From Bacteroidaceae bacterium (GTDB lineage Bacteria > Bacteroidota > Bacteroidia > Bacteroidales > Bacteroidaceae), in the NCBI GenBank assembly GCA_024688885.1, contig JAILDV010000030.1:1-64000 (forward strand): a stretch of DNA of 64,000 nt. Reading direction: 5' to 3'. The position numbers and the translations under genes were made by a program. Of this stretch, positions 1-8,328 are shown one piece after another (positions within the stretch are counted from its first letter, which is position 1; each line of letters starts with the position of its first letter). A model generated the notes under the pieces. The model ran no database searches. It was not told the origin of the DNA and saw only the letters and a list, made by a program, of their open reading frames with translations.

Positions 1-48
1 GGCTTGGACGAAAAGGCCGGACTTAACCTCAAGGCATCAGCCTTTTAA
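1..48 (+). CDS. argC: C-terminus of N-acetyl-gamma-glutamyl-phosphate reductase (partial)
   Basis: Frame 1 is open from the window edge to a TAA at 46-48 and encodes 15 residues ending GLDEKAGLNLKASAF. ArgC proteins typically finish with a GLDE/GLPE-x-x-GL segment, and argC commonly lies directly before argD in arginine clusters. Only the tail is visible, so the call rests on this short resemblance plus the argD neighbour. It would reduce N-acyl-glutamyl phosphate to the semialdehyde. Confidence 0.5.
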   Translation, partial: GLDEKAGLNLKASAF

Positions 49-63
49 CAGACCTAACGCCCA

Positions 64-110
64 ACACCCCGTATGGCGTCCCTCCCCTTTTGGGGGAGGT
101 TAGGAGGGGG
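64..110. repeat. G/C-rich hairpin repeat supplying the argD ribosome-binding region
   Basis: Bases 81-99 form CCTCCCC-TTTT-GGGGGAGG, followed by TTAGGAGGGGG ending at 110, seven bases before the argD ATG. The repeat is preceded at 64-77 by the motif ACACCCCGTATGGC, which recurs twice near 61.3-61.5 kb. A related set of hairpins sits inside the GH95 gene at 2932-3012. The purine-rich TAGGAGGGGG may act as Shine-Dalgarno for argD, and the stem could mask it. Confidence 0.6.
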
Positions 111-117
111 CTACATC

Positions 118-1257
118 ATGAACTTATTTGACGTATATCCATTATTCGACATCGCCATCCAGCGCGGCAAGGGTTGCCACGTGTGGGACGAGAACGGCCA
201 GGAGTATCTTGACCTTTATGGCGGTCATGCTGTCATCAGCATCGGTCACTGCCATCCTCACTATGTAGAAGCCATGGCTCGACAGCTGAACCAGTTGGGC
301 TTTTACAGCAATTCTGTACAGAATCCTTTGCAGAAGGAACTCGCCAAGCGTCTGGGCAAGGCATCGGGCTATGAGGACTACCAGCTGTTCCTCATCAACT
401 CAGGTGCTGAAGCCAACGAGAATGCACTGAAACTCGCATCTTTCTACAACGGCAGGACTCGTGTGCTGTCGATGGAGAAAGCTTTTCATGGCCGCACATC
501 GCTGGCCGTGGAGGTGACCAACAATCCCAAAATCATCGCCCCCATCAACGATAACGGTCATGTGACCTATCTGCCCATCAACGACATCCAACCATGGAAG
601 AAGGAAATCGAGAAAGGCGATGTGTGCGCCGTCATTATTGAGTGCATTCAAGGTGTAGGTGGCATTCGTTGCGTCACCAAGGAGTTCATACAGGAACTGC
701 GCACCCTCTGCGACCAGCACAACACCGTGCTCATCTGCGATGAAATTCAATGCGGTTATGGTCGAAGCGGCAAATTCTTCGCCCATCAGCACTTAGATGT
801 GAAGCCTGACATCATCACAGTAGCTAAAGGCATCTGCAACGGTTTCCCTATGGGTGGTGTACTTATTTCACCCAAGTTTACACCCGTGTATGGTCAGTTG
901 GGCACAACCTTTGGCGGCAATCATTTGGGTTGCGCAGGCGCCATTGCTGTACTTGACGTGATGGAAGAAGAACACCTCGTAGAGAATGCCGCTCAAGTCG
1001 GCACGTATCTCATTAATACACTCAAGGCTGAGCAAGCCGCTGGCAATCTGCCTCACGTAGTGGATGTGCGCGGTGAAGGCTTGATGATTGGTATTGAGCT
1101 TGACATTCCTTATAAAGGTCCACGCTTACGCCTCATCAAGGAAGAGCATTGTTTCACAGGCTGTTCCGGCACTAACGTCATTCGTCTCTTGCCACCACTT
1201 TGCCTGTCAATGGAAGAAGCCAAGCAATTCATTGAGAAATTCAAGAGAGTCTTATAA
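118..1257 (+). CDS. argD: Acetylornithine/succinylornithine aminotransferase
   Basis: A 379-residue class-III PLP-dependent aminotransferase. It converts N-acyl-glutamate semialdehyde to N-acyl-ornithine in arginine synthesis; in several Bacteroidota the acyl group is succinyl. Visible features are the substrate region GGHAVISIGHCHP, the phosphate-binding INSGAEANE, the aspartate in ICDEIQCGYGRSG that contacts the pyridine nitrogen, and the Schiff-base lysine in TVAKGICNGFPMGG. The ATG at 118 is preferred over the in-frame ATG at 73 because the extra 15 residues are translated repeat DNA, and a purine-rich TAGGAGGGGG lies just before 118. It follows the argC tail after 69 bp, so co-transcription is likely, and a terminator follows. 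Acetyl versus succinyl specificity cannot be told from sequence by eye. Confidence 0.9.
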   Translation: MNLFDVYPLFDIAIQRGKGCHVWDENGQEYLDLYGGHAVISIGHCHPHYVEAMARQLNQLGFYSNSVQNPLQKELAKRLGKASGYEDYQLFLINSGAEANENALKLASFYNGRTRVLSMEKAFHGRTSLAVEVTNNPKIIAPINDNGHVTYLPINDIQPWKKEIEKGDVCAVIIECIQGVGGIRCVTKEFIQELRTLCDQHNTVLICDEIQCGYGRSGKFFAHQHLDVKPDIITVAKGICNGFPMGGVLISPKFTPVYGQLGTTFGGNHLGCAGAIAVLDVMEEEHLVENAAQVGTYLINTLKAEQAAGNLPHVVDVRGEGLMIGIELDIPYKGPRLRLIKEEHCFTGCSGTNVIRLLPPLCLSMEEAKQFIEKFKRVL

Positions 1258-1280
1258 AATCGTATAGCAAGCTATAGCAC

Positions 1281-1314
1281 AAAAAGGGAGCATCCAATTG
1301 GATGTTCCCTTTTT
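1281..1314 (+). terminator. Rho-independent terminator after argD
   Basis: AAAAAGGGAGCATCC, loop AATT, then GGATGTTCCCTTTTT: a long stem (one G-T pair) with a T-run, 24 bp after the argD stop. The A-run on the left makes it potentially bidirectional, so it could also end minus-strand transcription coming from the GH95 gene. Confidence 0.88.
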
Positions 1315-1328
1315 ATTGTGCATCCTCT

Positions 1329-1430
1329 TCACGCTGATTGGATGCAGCCGTAAACAACTTCGATGCCAATGAGGATAAGAAGACCTACCCACGGATCCAT
1401 ATAGTCGCCGAGGGCGTCGAGCAAGAGCAT
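1329..1430 (-). other. Possible small membrane peptide or gene remnant
   Basis: The minus strand reads a 33-residue frame, MLLLDALGDYMDPWVG then LLILIGIEVVYGCIQSA, with one hydrophobic stretch that looks like a transmembrane helix. The open frame extends seven codons upstream of the ATG, then meets a stop. No clear ribosome-binding site is seen. It lies between the GH95 stop and the argD terminator, so it could be a genuine small ORF, the tail of a lost membrane-protein gene, or chance. Confidence 0.2.
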
Positions 1431-1460
1431 GAGGGAACTGATGAATGTGCTTCAGGAAGA

Positions 1461-3968
1461 TTAAAGATTCACCTTGTTCTTTCCTTTCTTCAGTTTGACA
1501 ATACGTTGCTGACCATTCATGAGGAGTTTTAACTTACATGCCTTTTTTGCAGTGAGGGTGAGATTCGTGACACAGCTGTTCTGCCAAGACATCTCGACAG
1601 TGATGCCACCACGAGCACGAATGCCAGAGACAGAACCGTCCTTCCACTGCTCGGGCAAGGCGGGCAGCAGCTCCATAGTGATGTATGGTTGTGCATTGAG
1701 AGATTTAGCGTTAACGTGATGGTTGAGATCATACTCACTCTGCATCAACATTTCCACTACACCTGCGCACCCACCGAAGTTGCCATCGATTTGAAAAGGT
1801 GAATGGGCATCAAGCAGGTTGGGATATGTGCCTCCACCTCTCCGGGCATCAGGTCCTTTATATCCATCTGGACTCACGTAAGAAAGCAGTTTGCGATAGA
1901 TATGATAAGCGTTCTTGGCATCATGCAGTCGGGCATAGAGATTTACACGCCAGCCCGTACTCCAACCTGTTGTCCTGTCACCTTTCAGTTCAAGTGTTCG
2001 GGATGCAGCACGATGGATGGTTTCCTTCGAGTTCACACCATCGTCAATGTTATGTCCTGGATAAATGCCAAAGAGATGGCTCTGGTGGCGATGGTGAGGG
2101 TCTTCATCTTCCCAATCGTAGAACCATTCTTGCAGATTGCCTTTCTTTCCTATCTTGTAGGGCTGTAAACGTGAAAGAGCCTCGTCTGCTTCTGCCACAA
2201 AGCTGGGGTCAGCATGTAAGACAAGGGCTGCATTTCTGGCATCGGTAAGACATTCACGAATCATGGCAAGGTCTGCAGCACCACCATAACATGTACGTCC
2301 GTGATAACCGTCATCAGTGATGAAACTATTTTCGGGAGAGGTGGAGGGTGCTGTTATCAGATAATCTGTTCCCTCCACACCCATATCTTTTGTGGAGACA
2401 AGCCAGCCCAGACAAAACTCCGCAGCCCCTTTCAACACAGGATAGTATTCACGCAGGAAATCCTTGTCAAGCGAAAAGGTGTAATGTTCCCAGATGTGGG
2501 TGGAGAGCCATGCACCACCCATGTTCCAGTTCGCCCACATGGGGTCACCCGTATGGAGACCCACAGGACATGTCATAGCCCAAATGTCAGTATTATGGGC
2601 AAGACACCAACCTTTATCCACACCATAGTACGCCTTAGCTGTCAGTTCACCAGACCCTTGCAGTTCCTTCATATAAGTGAAGAGCGGCTGGTGCATCTCA
2701 GGCAAGGCTGCCGTTTCAGCAGCCCAATAATTCTCTTCCACATTGATGTTGCTGGTATAGTTACATGACCAAGGTGGCAGAATCGATTCGTTCCAAAGTC
2801 CCTGCAGATTGGCGGGCACATTGGGTGTGCGAGAACAAGAGATGAGCAAATAACGACCATATTGGAAATACAAGGCTTCCAGCGCCGGATTGAAAAGGGA
2901 CTCGTCCACATACTCGCGGAGCACCTCGTCAAGCCCCCTCCCATCCTCCCCCAAAGGGGAGGTGTTGCCATCCGGATGGTTCTTCCCCCCCTGGGGGGAT
3001 GAGAGGGGGGCTAGGGTGAGTTTCACCCGATTGTAGATGCTCTTGTAGTCGTTCATGTGACGATTCAGCAAGTCGTTATAAGACACAGCCATTATATGCT
3101 CCATCCTTTTGTCCGCTATTTCTTGATAAGGGGCACCCTCCTTCACCGGGTCTTTATTATAGCCATTGAATGAAGTGGCATTAACTATATACAACGTCAC
3201 CTCCTTGTCACCATCCACCAAAACATTTCCCTCTTTTGCCTCTACATGGGCAGCACCTACCTTCACTTTCGTACGAAAATGAATGCCACGACCGGGGTCG
3301 TAAGCGAATTTCTCATTAGCATTATAATAACTGGGCAAAGAGGTATATGCAGCATAACCATCTGTCACCAACATACCATCCTCCGCCACAGAGGTTTTCC
3401 CCCGTAGTTGAGTGGTCAGCGACACACGAGCATGGAGTCCTTGGGGATTGTCGGTTGTAAGACGAACCACAATGCCTGTGTCAGGGTGTGTAGCGAAATA
3501 CTCCACCGCATACTGATATTCCCCTCGATGCCACACTGTATGTGCAGTTGAATTGCCAATATCGAGCCAACGACGGTAGTTGCTCACCTGCCCCACTGTA
3601 TCCAAATACTCTATCGTCAGTTGTCCCAGAGGCTGATAATTCTGTGAAAAATGTCCCTGAACATCTCGTTGCAGACGATCCGCTTCTCGATAATCATTCT
3701 TCTTCAATGCCTCACGAATGGTGGGGATAGACTTATGTGCCTCTGGTGAATAGACGTTCATGTTGCAAGGTTCGCCTGTCCACAGAGTGATGTCGTTCAA
3801 AGAGATGCGTTCCACTTCCGTTCCGCCATAAATGATTCCACCCATCGTGCCATTACCGATGGGCAATGCCTCCTCAAAATAGTCGGCAGGACGATGATAG
3901 TACAGTGTCTGTGCCTTCATTGTCATCATGACAAAGAAAGAAACAGCCATTATCAGGTATCTTCTCAT
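1461..3968 (-). CDS. GH95 alpha-L-fucosidase (or alpha-L-galactosidase), secreted
   Basis: An 835-residue protein beginning [20 protein letters not shown], a signal peptide with probable cleavage after KAQ. GH95 enzymes remove terminal alpha-1,2-linked L-fucose (some act on L-galactose) by inversion. Family signatures: [13 protein letters not shown] near residue 35, [26 protein letters not shown] with [11 protein letters not shown] near 390-415 (the Asn pair of the active site), the acid in PSTSPENS near 540, and FQIDGNFGG near 728 carrying the catalytic Asp. The start at 3968 is chosen over 4040 because it begins the signal peptide and lies downstream of a good promoter. About 27 residues near 319-345 ([16 protein letters not shown]...) are encoded by a hairpin repeat inserted in frame between two family-conserved segments. 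No SusC/SusD pair is nearby. Confidence 0.9.
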   Translation of the reverse strand: MRRYLIMAVSFFVMMTMKAQTLYYHRPADYFEEALPIGNGTMGGIIYGGTEVERISLNDITLWTGEPCNMNVYSPEAHKSIPTIREALKKNDYREADRLQRDVQGHFSQNYQPLGQLTIEYLDTVGQVSNYRRWLDIGNSTAHTVWHRGEYQYAVEYFATHPDTGIVVRLTTDNPQGLHARVSLTTQLRGKTSVAEDGMLVTDGYAAYTSLPSYYNANEKFAYDPGRGIHFRTKVKVGAAHVEAKEGNVLVDGDKEVTLYIVNATSFNGYNKDPVKEGAPYQEIADKRMEHIMAVSYNDLLNRHMNDYKSIYNRVKLTLAPLSSPQGGKNHPDGNTSPLGEDGRGLDEVLREYVDESLFNPALEALYFQYGRYLLISCSRTPNVPANLQGLWNESILPPWSCNYTSNINVEENYWAAETAALPEMHQPLFTYMKELQGSGELTAKAYYGVDKGWCLAHNTDIWAMTCPVGLHTGDPMWANWNMGGAWLSTHIWEHYTFSLDKDFLREYYPVLKGAAEFCLGWLVSTKDMGVEGTDYLITAPSTSPENSFITDDGYHGRTCYGGAADLAMIRECLTDARNAALVLHADPSFVAEADEALSRLQPYKIGKKGNLQEWFYDWEDEDPHHRHQSHLFGIYPGHNIDDGVNSKETIHRAASRTLELKGDRTTGWSTGWRVNLYARLHDAKNAYHIYRKLLSYVSPDGYKGPDARRGGGTYPNLLDAHSPFQIDGNFGGCAGVVEMLMQSEYDLNHHVNAKSLNAQPYITMELLPALPEQWKDGSVSGIRARGGITVEMSWQNSCVTNLTLTAKKACKLKLLMNGQQRIVKLKKGKNKVNL
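2932..3012. repeat. Multi-hairpin G/C repeat inserted in frame in the GH95 gene
   Basis: About 81 bp with near-inverted ends (AGCCCCCTC at 2932-2940 and GAGGGGGGCT at 3003-3012). Inside are CCTCCCC-CAAA-GGGGAGG, the 12-nt palindrome CCATCCGGATGG, and CCCCCC-TGGGGGG. It resembles the spacer hairpin at 81-110. Its length is a multiple of three, so the reading frame stays open and it adds a Pro/Gly/Ser-rich loop. Confidence 0.75.
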
Positions 3969-3988
3969 ATTTGTAGCTTTTCCGAGGG

Positions 3989-4020
3989 CAAAGATAACAA
4001 ACAATTGCCAACCATGCAAA
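3989..4020 (-). promoter_or_regulatory. Bacteroidota-type promoter for the GH95 gene
   Basis: On the minus strand TTTG (4017-4020), 20 nt, then TATCTTTG (3989-3996). This matches the -33 TTTG / -7 TAnnTTTG pattern known for Bacteroides primary sigma. The predicted start of transcription lies a few bases downstream, close to the ATG at 3968. Confidence 0.7.
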
Positions 4021-4138
4021 CACCACCTCAATAATATCACGACAAATCAGACATTTGGGGGATGAATGCATGGAAAAGCTCAAGAAGAGGAGTCCCGACA
4101 AGCAGATAATGGGCATTGCCCACACTCAAAGGGGAAAG

Positions 4139-4687
4139 CTATGCCACCATCTGCAAGAAGTACCGATGGAGGCGAAGGTCGGAATCAAGTTCGGGATGGA
4201 AGGAGGTCACAAGCTGGTTGCCCTGACGGGCAGCAACGATGTGACCATTCACCTCTGCCAGTATCTCACTGCGCGAGGAGAGAATCTCTTCAATGTATGG
4301 TGCACGAATGAAGGTCATCGGAATGTGGTCGCCCAAACCCACGACCTGACCCTCTGTGTGAAAACTGCCCAACTGCCTACCATAGGCGTTGCGACGTACA
4401 CGGATGTCCATCGTGGCAAGACGCCCCTCGGAGAGGAGAATCATACCGGCACAGGTGCCGAAGACAGGAAGTCCATTCAATATCGCCTCACGCACTGGTC
4501 CGTGAAGGCCCAACTGACTGAGCAGACGCATCTGCACGGTACTTTCTCCACCAGGAAGAATCAGAGCGTCCTTGTGTTGCTGCCAATCGGCAAGCTGTCG
4601 CACCTCAAATGTCTCAACACCCAAGCGTTTCAGCACTTGCTCATGTTCAATAAAGGCTCCTTGCAAAGCCATCACTGCTACTCTCAT
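4139..4687 (-). CDS. pdxT: Pyridoxal 5'-phosphate synthase glutaminase subunit
   Basis: A 182-residue class-I glutamine amidotransferase that supplies ammonia to PdxS for ribose-5-phosphate-dependent PLP synthesis. Visible are the oxyanion segment ILPGGEST near residue 44, the nucleophile Cys in [10 protein letters not shown] near 79, and the His/Glu pair in TSFHPEL near 165. The length matches the family. It begins 32 bp after the pdxS stop on the same strand and is the last gene of the unit. A long antisense frame across it is only a shadow. Confidence 0.95.
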   Translation of the reverse strand: MRVAVMALQGAFIEHEQVLKRLGVETFEVRQLADWQQHKDALILPGGESTVQMRLLSQLGLHGPVREAILNGLPVFGTCAGMILLSEGRLATMDIRVRRNAYGRQLGSFHTEGQVVGLGDHIPMTFIRAPYIEEILSSRSEILAEVNGHIVAARQGNQLVTSFHPELDSDLRLHRYFLQMVA

Positions 4688-4719
4688 TGCTTATTCATTA
4701 AAATGATGCATGAATCTTC

Positions 4720-5595
4720 CTATTTCCCCCTCTCTGCCATCAGGAGCTGGATTTCCTGTTCATTAATGCCGACCATCGCCTCACCGAGATCTTCACTGAG
4801 CTCAGCCAACAATTTAGCATCCTTATAATTGGTGACAGCTTGCACAATAGCAGCCGCACGCTTGGCAGGGTCTCCACTCTTGAAGATGCCACTACCCACA
4901 AACACACCCTCTGCGCCCAACTGCATCATCAGTGCAGCATCAGCAGGTGTGGCGACTCCTCCTGCAGCAAAGTTGACCACTGGCAGTTTACCGTTTTCGT
5001 GCACGAAACGCACCAATTCATAAGGGGCTTGCAATTGCTTAGCAGCCTCAAAAAGTTCATCCTCACTCATAGAAACCAAACGACGAATCTCACTCTGCAT
5101 CAGGCGCATGTGACTCACTGCCTGCACCACGTCACCCGTGCCAGGCTCGCCTTTCGTACGGATCATTGTGGCGCCCTCGGCTATGCGTCTCAGTGCCTCA
5201 CCCAAGTTTTTCGCACCACAAACAAAAGGCACATCGAATTTCGTCTTGTCAATATGGTAGATGTTGTCGGCAGGGCTAAGCACCTCACTCTCGTCGATAT
5301 AGTCAATCTCGATGGCTTGCAGAATCTGCGCCTCTGCGATGTGACCGATGCGACATTTTGCCATCACAGGAATGCTAACCGCCTCCTGAATACCACGAAT
5401 CATTTTAGGGTCGCTCATGCGGCTCACACCACCCGCGGCACGGATGTCTGCTGGAATACGTTCAAGTGCCATCACGGCACAAGCACCTGCTTCTTCAGCA
5501 ATGCGTGCCTGTTCTGGGGTGGTCACATCCATAATCACTCCGCCTTTCAGCATCTGAGCCAACTGGCGGTTCAAATTTGTTCTTTCATTTACCAT
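4720..5595 (-). CDS. pdxS: Pyridoxal 5'-phosphate synthase, synthase subunit
   Basis: A 291-residue (beta/alpha)8 PdxS, which with PdxT makes PLP from ribose 5-phosphate, glyceraldehyde 3-phosphate and glutamine; the family forms a 12+12 complex. Visible are [13 protein letters not shown], the first catalytic Lys in [14 protein letters not shown], the second in [14 protein letters not shown], and the phosphate-binding [13 protein letters not shown] and FVGSGIFKS. The start [11 protein letters not shown] at 5595 gives the family length. The longer frame from 5661 would overlap the upstream regulator gene and adds non-conserved residues. No TAnnTTTG box was seen in the 34-bp gap before it, so transcription from the regulator gene's promoter is likely. 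Confidence 0.95.
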   Translation of the reverse strand: MVNERTNLNRQLAQMLKGGVIMDVTTPEQARIAEEAGACAVMALERIPADIRAAGGVSRMSDPKMIRGIQEAVSIPVMAKCRIGHIAEAQILQAIEIDYIDESEVLSPADNIYHIDKTKFDVPFVCGAKNLGEALRRIAEGATMIRTKGEPGTGDVVQAVSHMRLMQSEIRRLVSMSEDELFEAAKQLQAPYELVRFVHENGKLPVVNFAAGGVATPADAALMMQLGAEGVFVGSGIFKSGDPAKRAAAIVQAVTNYKDAKLLAELSEDLGEAMVGINEQEIQLLMAERGK

Positions 5596-5629
5596 TGTCG
5601 TATTTAATTTTGTTTTTGCAAGTTTTTCA

Positions 5630-6517
5630 TTATTGACGCCTGAATTGTATCGGTGAAACACCCTTTTGTTTCTTGAAGAACCGAGAGAGATGAGCCTGCG
5701 ATGAGAACCCCAGGCGATGAGCGATTTCTTTCAACGGATAGGTGGTCGTGGTAAGCAGCGTGACAATCTCAGCCGTGATGCGTTCATCAATGATGGTTTT
5801 GGGCGAACGTCCGGCTATGCGGCGAGTCACCTGTCCCAGATAGGGTGCCCCCACATTGAGCTGCTCAGCATAAAATGCCACATCAGCGTAGCGATGATAG
5901 AACCGCTCGACTGCATCGAGGAATTGGTTGTACAGTTCACCGCTGCGTCCTGTGGGTTCCACGTAGCCCGCAGGCAATTCTGTAAGCAGTTCACGTGCAT
6001 GGCGCAACGCATCATCTGGATGTTCGCCCCGATTGAGCAGCACTGCAACTGCCGAGGAGAGCCGGTTCGCCTGTCCGTGAGCACCCTCATGGCACGTCTC
6101 CAGCACCACGGTGCAGAGAGGCAATATCAGCCGTTCTATAGCCTCATAGACTTCAGGAGACAACAAACGTTCGCCATAGGCAGATTCCTGCACGGGAGCA
6201 TAAATAACATGACGAGGACGGTAATGCCGAAGCACATCAGCCACCGCCTCCACGACATCGATGCGTCGCAACATACCCACTTTCACCACCTGTGGCTGCA
6301 AGTCGTTGATGATCGCTTCCACCTGCTGGCGCACTGCAGAGGCAGGCAGATCGTAAAATTCCTGAATACCTAGCGTGTTCTGTACGGTGATAGAGGTGAT
6401 GGCAGATGCCGCCACACCACCCAACTCATGAATGAAGCGTATGTCCGCCTGCACTCCCGAGCCACCCGTTCCATCACTACCCGTGATAGTCAATATTGCT
6501 TTCGCCTGTCGCATCAT
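5630..6517 (-). CDS. ThiD-like (degenerate kinase) domain fused to AraC-type HTH; probable PLP-operon regulator
   Basis: A 295-residue fusion. Residues 1-~190 match the hydroxymethylpyrimidine/pyridoxine kinase fold: [18 protein letters not shown], then [13 protein letters not shown], then VVKVGML. The region after [10 protein letters not shown] is missing compared with ThiD: the usual TPN...PEA segment and following ATP-binding part are gone, and the anion-hole GTGC/GTGD motif appears as [11 protein letters not shown] without the catalytic Cys/Asp. The C-terminal ~100 residues are a double helix-turn-helix of AraC type, ending [20 protein letters not shown] then [14 protein letters not shown]. 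The gene lies 34 bp upstream of pdxS on the same strand. I infer a non-enzymatic ligand-sensing domain (pyridoxal, pyridoxine or HMP) controlling B6 synthesis, comparable in logic to archaeal ThiN-HTH regulators. Residual kinase activity cannot be excluded. Starts at 6517 and 6514 are equally good. Confidence 0.8.
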   Translation of the reverse strand: MMRQAKAILTITGSDGTGGSGVQADIRFIHELGGVAASAITSITVQNTLGIQEFYDLPASAVRQQVEAIINDLQPQVVKVGMLRRIDVVEAVADVLRHYRPRHVIYAPVQESAYGERLLSPEVYEAIERLILPLCTVVLETCHEGAHGQANRLSSAVAVLLNRGEHPDDALRHARELLTELPAGYVEPTGRSGELYNQFLDAVERFYHRYADVAFYAEQLNVGAPYLGQVTRRIAGRSPKTIIDERITAEIVTLLTTTTYPLKEIAHRLGFSSQAHLSRFFKKQKGVSPIQFRRQ

Positions 6518-6543
6518 TTGCGTCTGTCTATAGAAATCAACTG

Positions 6544-6575
6544 CAAAGGAACACAAAAAAAAGGGAATGTCCAAA
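6544..6575 (-). promoter_or_regulatory. Promoter for the regulator-pdxS-pdxT unit
   Basis: Minus strand TTTG (6572-6575), 20 nt, TTCCTTTG (6544-6551): full -33 box and one mismatch in the -7 box, about 30 bp before the regulator ATG. Confidence 0.5.
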
Positions 6576-6758
6576 CAACTGTTCCATTTCTGACAAAAGA
6601 AAATACACTTTGGGCAAAAAGAATCCAGCCTTGATGTTCAGATTCACTCGAACGATACCAGTCCTGAGGTTCCCATCCTTTTGACAACAACGAAGACTAC
6701 ACCCTCTTAAAAGAACGGTTTCTATGGCTAAAACGTCAGAATTCCCGAAATAAATTCG

Positions 6759-6766
6759 TAACTTTG
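6759..6766 (+). promoter_or_regulatory. -7 box for the GNAT gene
   Basis: TAACTTTG matches TAnnTTTG, 37 bp before the ATG at 6804. No TTTG is seen at the expected -33 distance. The 240 bp between this gene and the divergent B6 regulator otherwise hold no gene that I can support. Confidence 0.4.
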
Positions 6767-6803
6767 CCCCCAATATTTATTTCATCATCTTTCGAAAAGA
6801 ATC

Positions 6804-7358
6804 ATGAGAATTAGACCTGCAACCCCCAACGACGCGGTGAAACTGCTTGACATCTACGCCCCCTACGTGACAGACACAGCCATCACGTTTGAGTACGAGG
6901 TGCCAACATTAGAGGAGTTCCGCCAACGCATTGAACACATCAGCAGGAAACACCCGTATTTGGTGGCAGAAGAGGACGGGGACATTGTGGGATATGCTTA
7001 TGCCAGCTCCTTCAAGGAAAGAGACGCTTACCAATGGGCTGTGGAAACCTCCATCTACGTGGATAGAAACAAAAAAAGAAAAGGCATCGGCAGAAAACTC
7101 CACGATGCCTTGGAGGCAGCACTGAAGCAGCAGGGCATTCTCAACCTCAATGCCTGCATTGCTTTTGTGCCAGACGACAGATTACAGGCAACGGGAAATG
7201 AGCAATGGACCTCTGACCCATATCTCACCCTCGACAGTGTTCGTTTCCATGAGCACATGGGATATCAGAAAGTTGCCCATTTTCACCAGTGTGGCAAAAA
7301 ATTCGGGAAATGGTATGACATGATTTGGATGGAGAAGATTATCGGAGAACATTTGTAA
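6804..7358 (+). CDS. GNAT N-acetyltransferase, phosphinothricin/amino-acid type
   Basis: A 184-residue single-domain GNAT. MRIRPATPNDAVKLLDIYAP at the start and ITFEYEVPTLEEF are typical of the Pat/MnaT group that acetylates the alpha-amino group of amino acids and analogues such as phosphinothricin or methionine sulfoximine. The acetyl-CoA loop is KKRKGIGRKLHDAL near residue 93. A late SVRFHEHMGYQKVAHFHQ segment also fits the family. It is cytoplasmic with no signal peptide. An AEC-type transporter follows after 15 bp on the same strand, suggesting an operon. The substrate is not deducible. Confidence 0.8.
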   Translation: MRIRPATPNDAVKLLDIYAPYVTDTAITFEYEVPTLEEFRQRIEHISRKHPYLVAEEDGDIVGYAYASSFKERDAYQWAVETSIYVDRNKKRKGIGRKLHDALEAALKQQGILNLNACIAFVPDDRLQATGNEQWTSDPYLTLDSVRFHEHMGYQKVAHFHQCGKKFGKWYDMIWMEKIIGEHL

Positions 7359-7373
7359 AGACAGACAGAACAC

Positions 7374-8315
7374 ATGGCGATTGGACAAGTAATGCTAACA
7401 TTGTTTGCTATTGTGGTAGTGGGGTACATCGCGGGCAAATGGGGATATATGGGTGGTACTTTCGACAAAAAGCTGTCGAAAGTAGTCATAGACATCACCT
7501 GCCCCGCACTGATTCTTTCATCAGCAATGACAGGCGAACTGCCTGACCGCCGCTACATTCTTCCATTACTGGGCATCAGCGTCCTCACTTATGTCCTGCT
7601 GACAGGTGTTGCACTCCTGCTGCCCCGTTTCTTGACCAAGAAAAAAGATGATGAGGGAGTCATCGGCTTCGCCATGATGTTTGGCAATGTAGGGTTTATG
7701 GGGTATCCTATCGTCGCTTCCATCTTCGGACACGAAGCTGTGTTCTATGCCGCCGTACTCAACGTTGTCAACACCTTTACAGTCTTCACTGTCGGCACTA
7801 TGCTGATTGTTGGAAAGAATCAGGAGTCAACGGTAGAAGAAAAAGAAATGAGCCGGAAGAAGATGCTTAGGAAGGTACTCTACAGCACTCCCATGCTGTC
7901 CGCTTACCTGACCATGCTGATTGTGGCATTGGAAATCAAAGACATCCCTGAATTCATCAGCCAACCTCTCACCATGATTGGCAACATCACGGTTCCTGCC
8001 GCTTTGCTCATCATCGGTTCGTCGATGTCACAATTGCCCTTGCGTGCGCTGCTCGGCAATGGCACCATCTATGCCACAACGCTCATGCGCCTTGCCATCC
8101 TGCCCGTAGGCATCCACTATCTGATGACGCTCTTAGGCTTTTCCCCGTTTGTGGTCGGAATTAATACGGTGGTCATTGCCATGCCTGTCGCTACCTACGG
8201 CACCATCCTCTGCCTTCGACATGGAAAGGACACCACTCTCATTACGGAGGTCACATTCATCACCACCCTCCTTGCCATGATTTCCATTCCCCTGTTGGTC
8301 ACATGGCTTCTATAA
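7374..8315 (+). CDS. AEC (auxin efflux carrier) family transporter
   Basis: A 313-residue inner-membrane protein with about ten hydrophobic segments and the AEC family pattern: VVGYIAGKWGYMG early, DITCPALILSSAM, MFGNVGFMGYPIVASIFG, and in the second half NITVPAALLIIGSSMSQLP and MPVATYGTILC. Characterised relatives move organic or amino acids such as malate, malonate or branched compounds. The central loop (KNQESTVEEKEMSRKK) is charged and cytoplasmic-like. It sits 15 bp after the GNAT gene and ends 13 bp from the convergent GH106 gene, with no obvious terminator between them. Confidence 0.85.
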   Translation: MAIGQVMLTLFAIVVVGYIAGKWGYMGGTFDKKLSKVVIDITCPALILSSAMTGELPDRRYILPLLGISVLTYVLLTGVALLLPRFLTKKKDDEGVIGFAMMFGNVGFMGYPIVASIFGHEAVFYAAVLNVVNTFTVFTVGTMLIVGKNQESTVEEKEMSRKKMLRKVLYSTPMLSAYLTMLIVALEIKDIPEFISQPLTMIGNITVPAALLIIGSSMSQLPLRALLGNGTIYATTLMRLAILPVGIHYLMTLLGFSPFVVGINTVVIAMPVATYGTILCLRHGKDTTLITEVTFITTLLAMISIPLLVTWLL

Positions 8316-8328
8316 GAGAGATATTGGG

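Noticed and set aside
1338-1532. Plus-strand frame after the argD terminator
   Set aside because: It runs into the GH95 3' end in antisense and has no recognisable features or promoter.
4055-4828. 257-residue plus-strand frame opposite pdxT
   Set aside because: It lies antisense to a well-conserved gene, has no family resemblance and spans the pdxT-pdxS junction.
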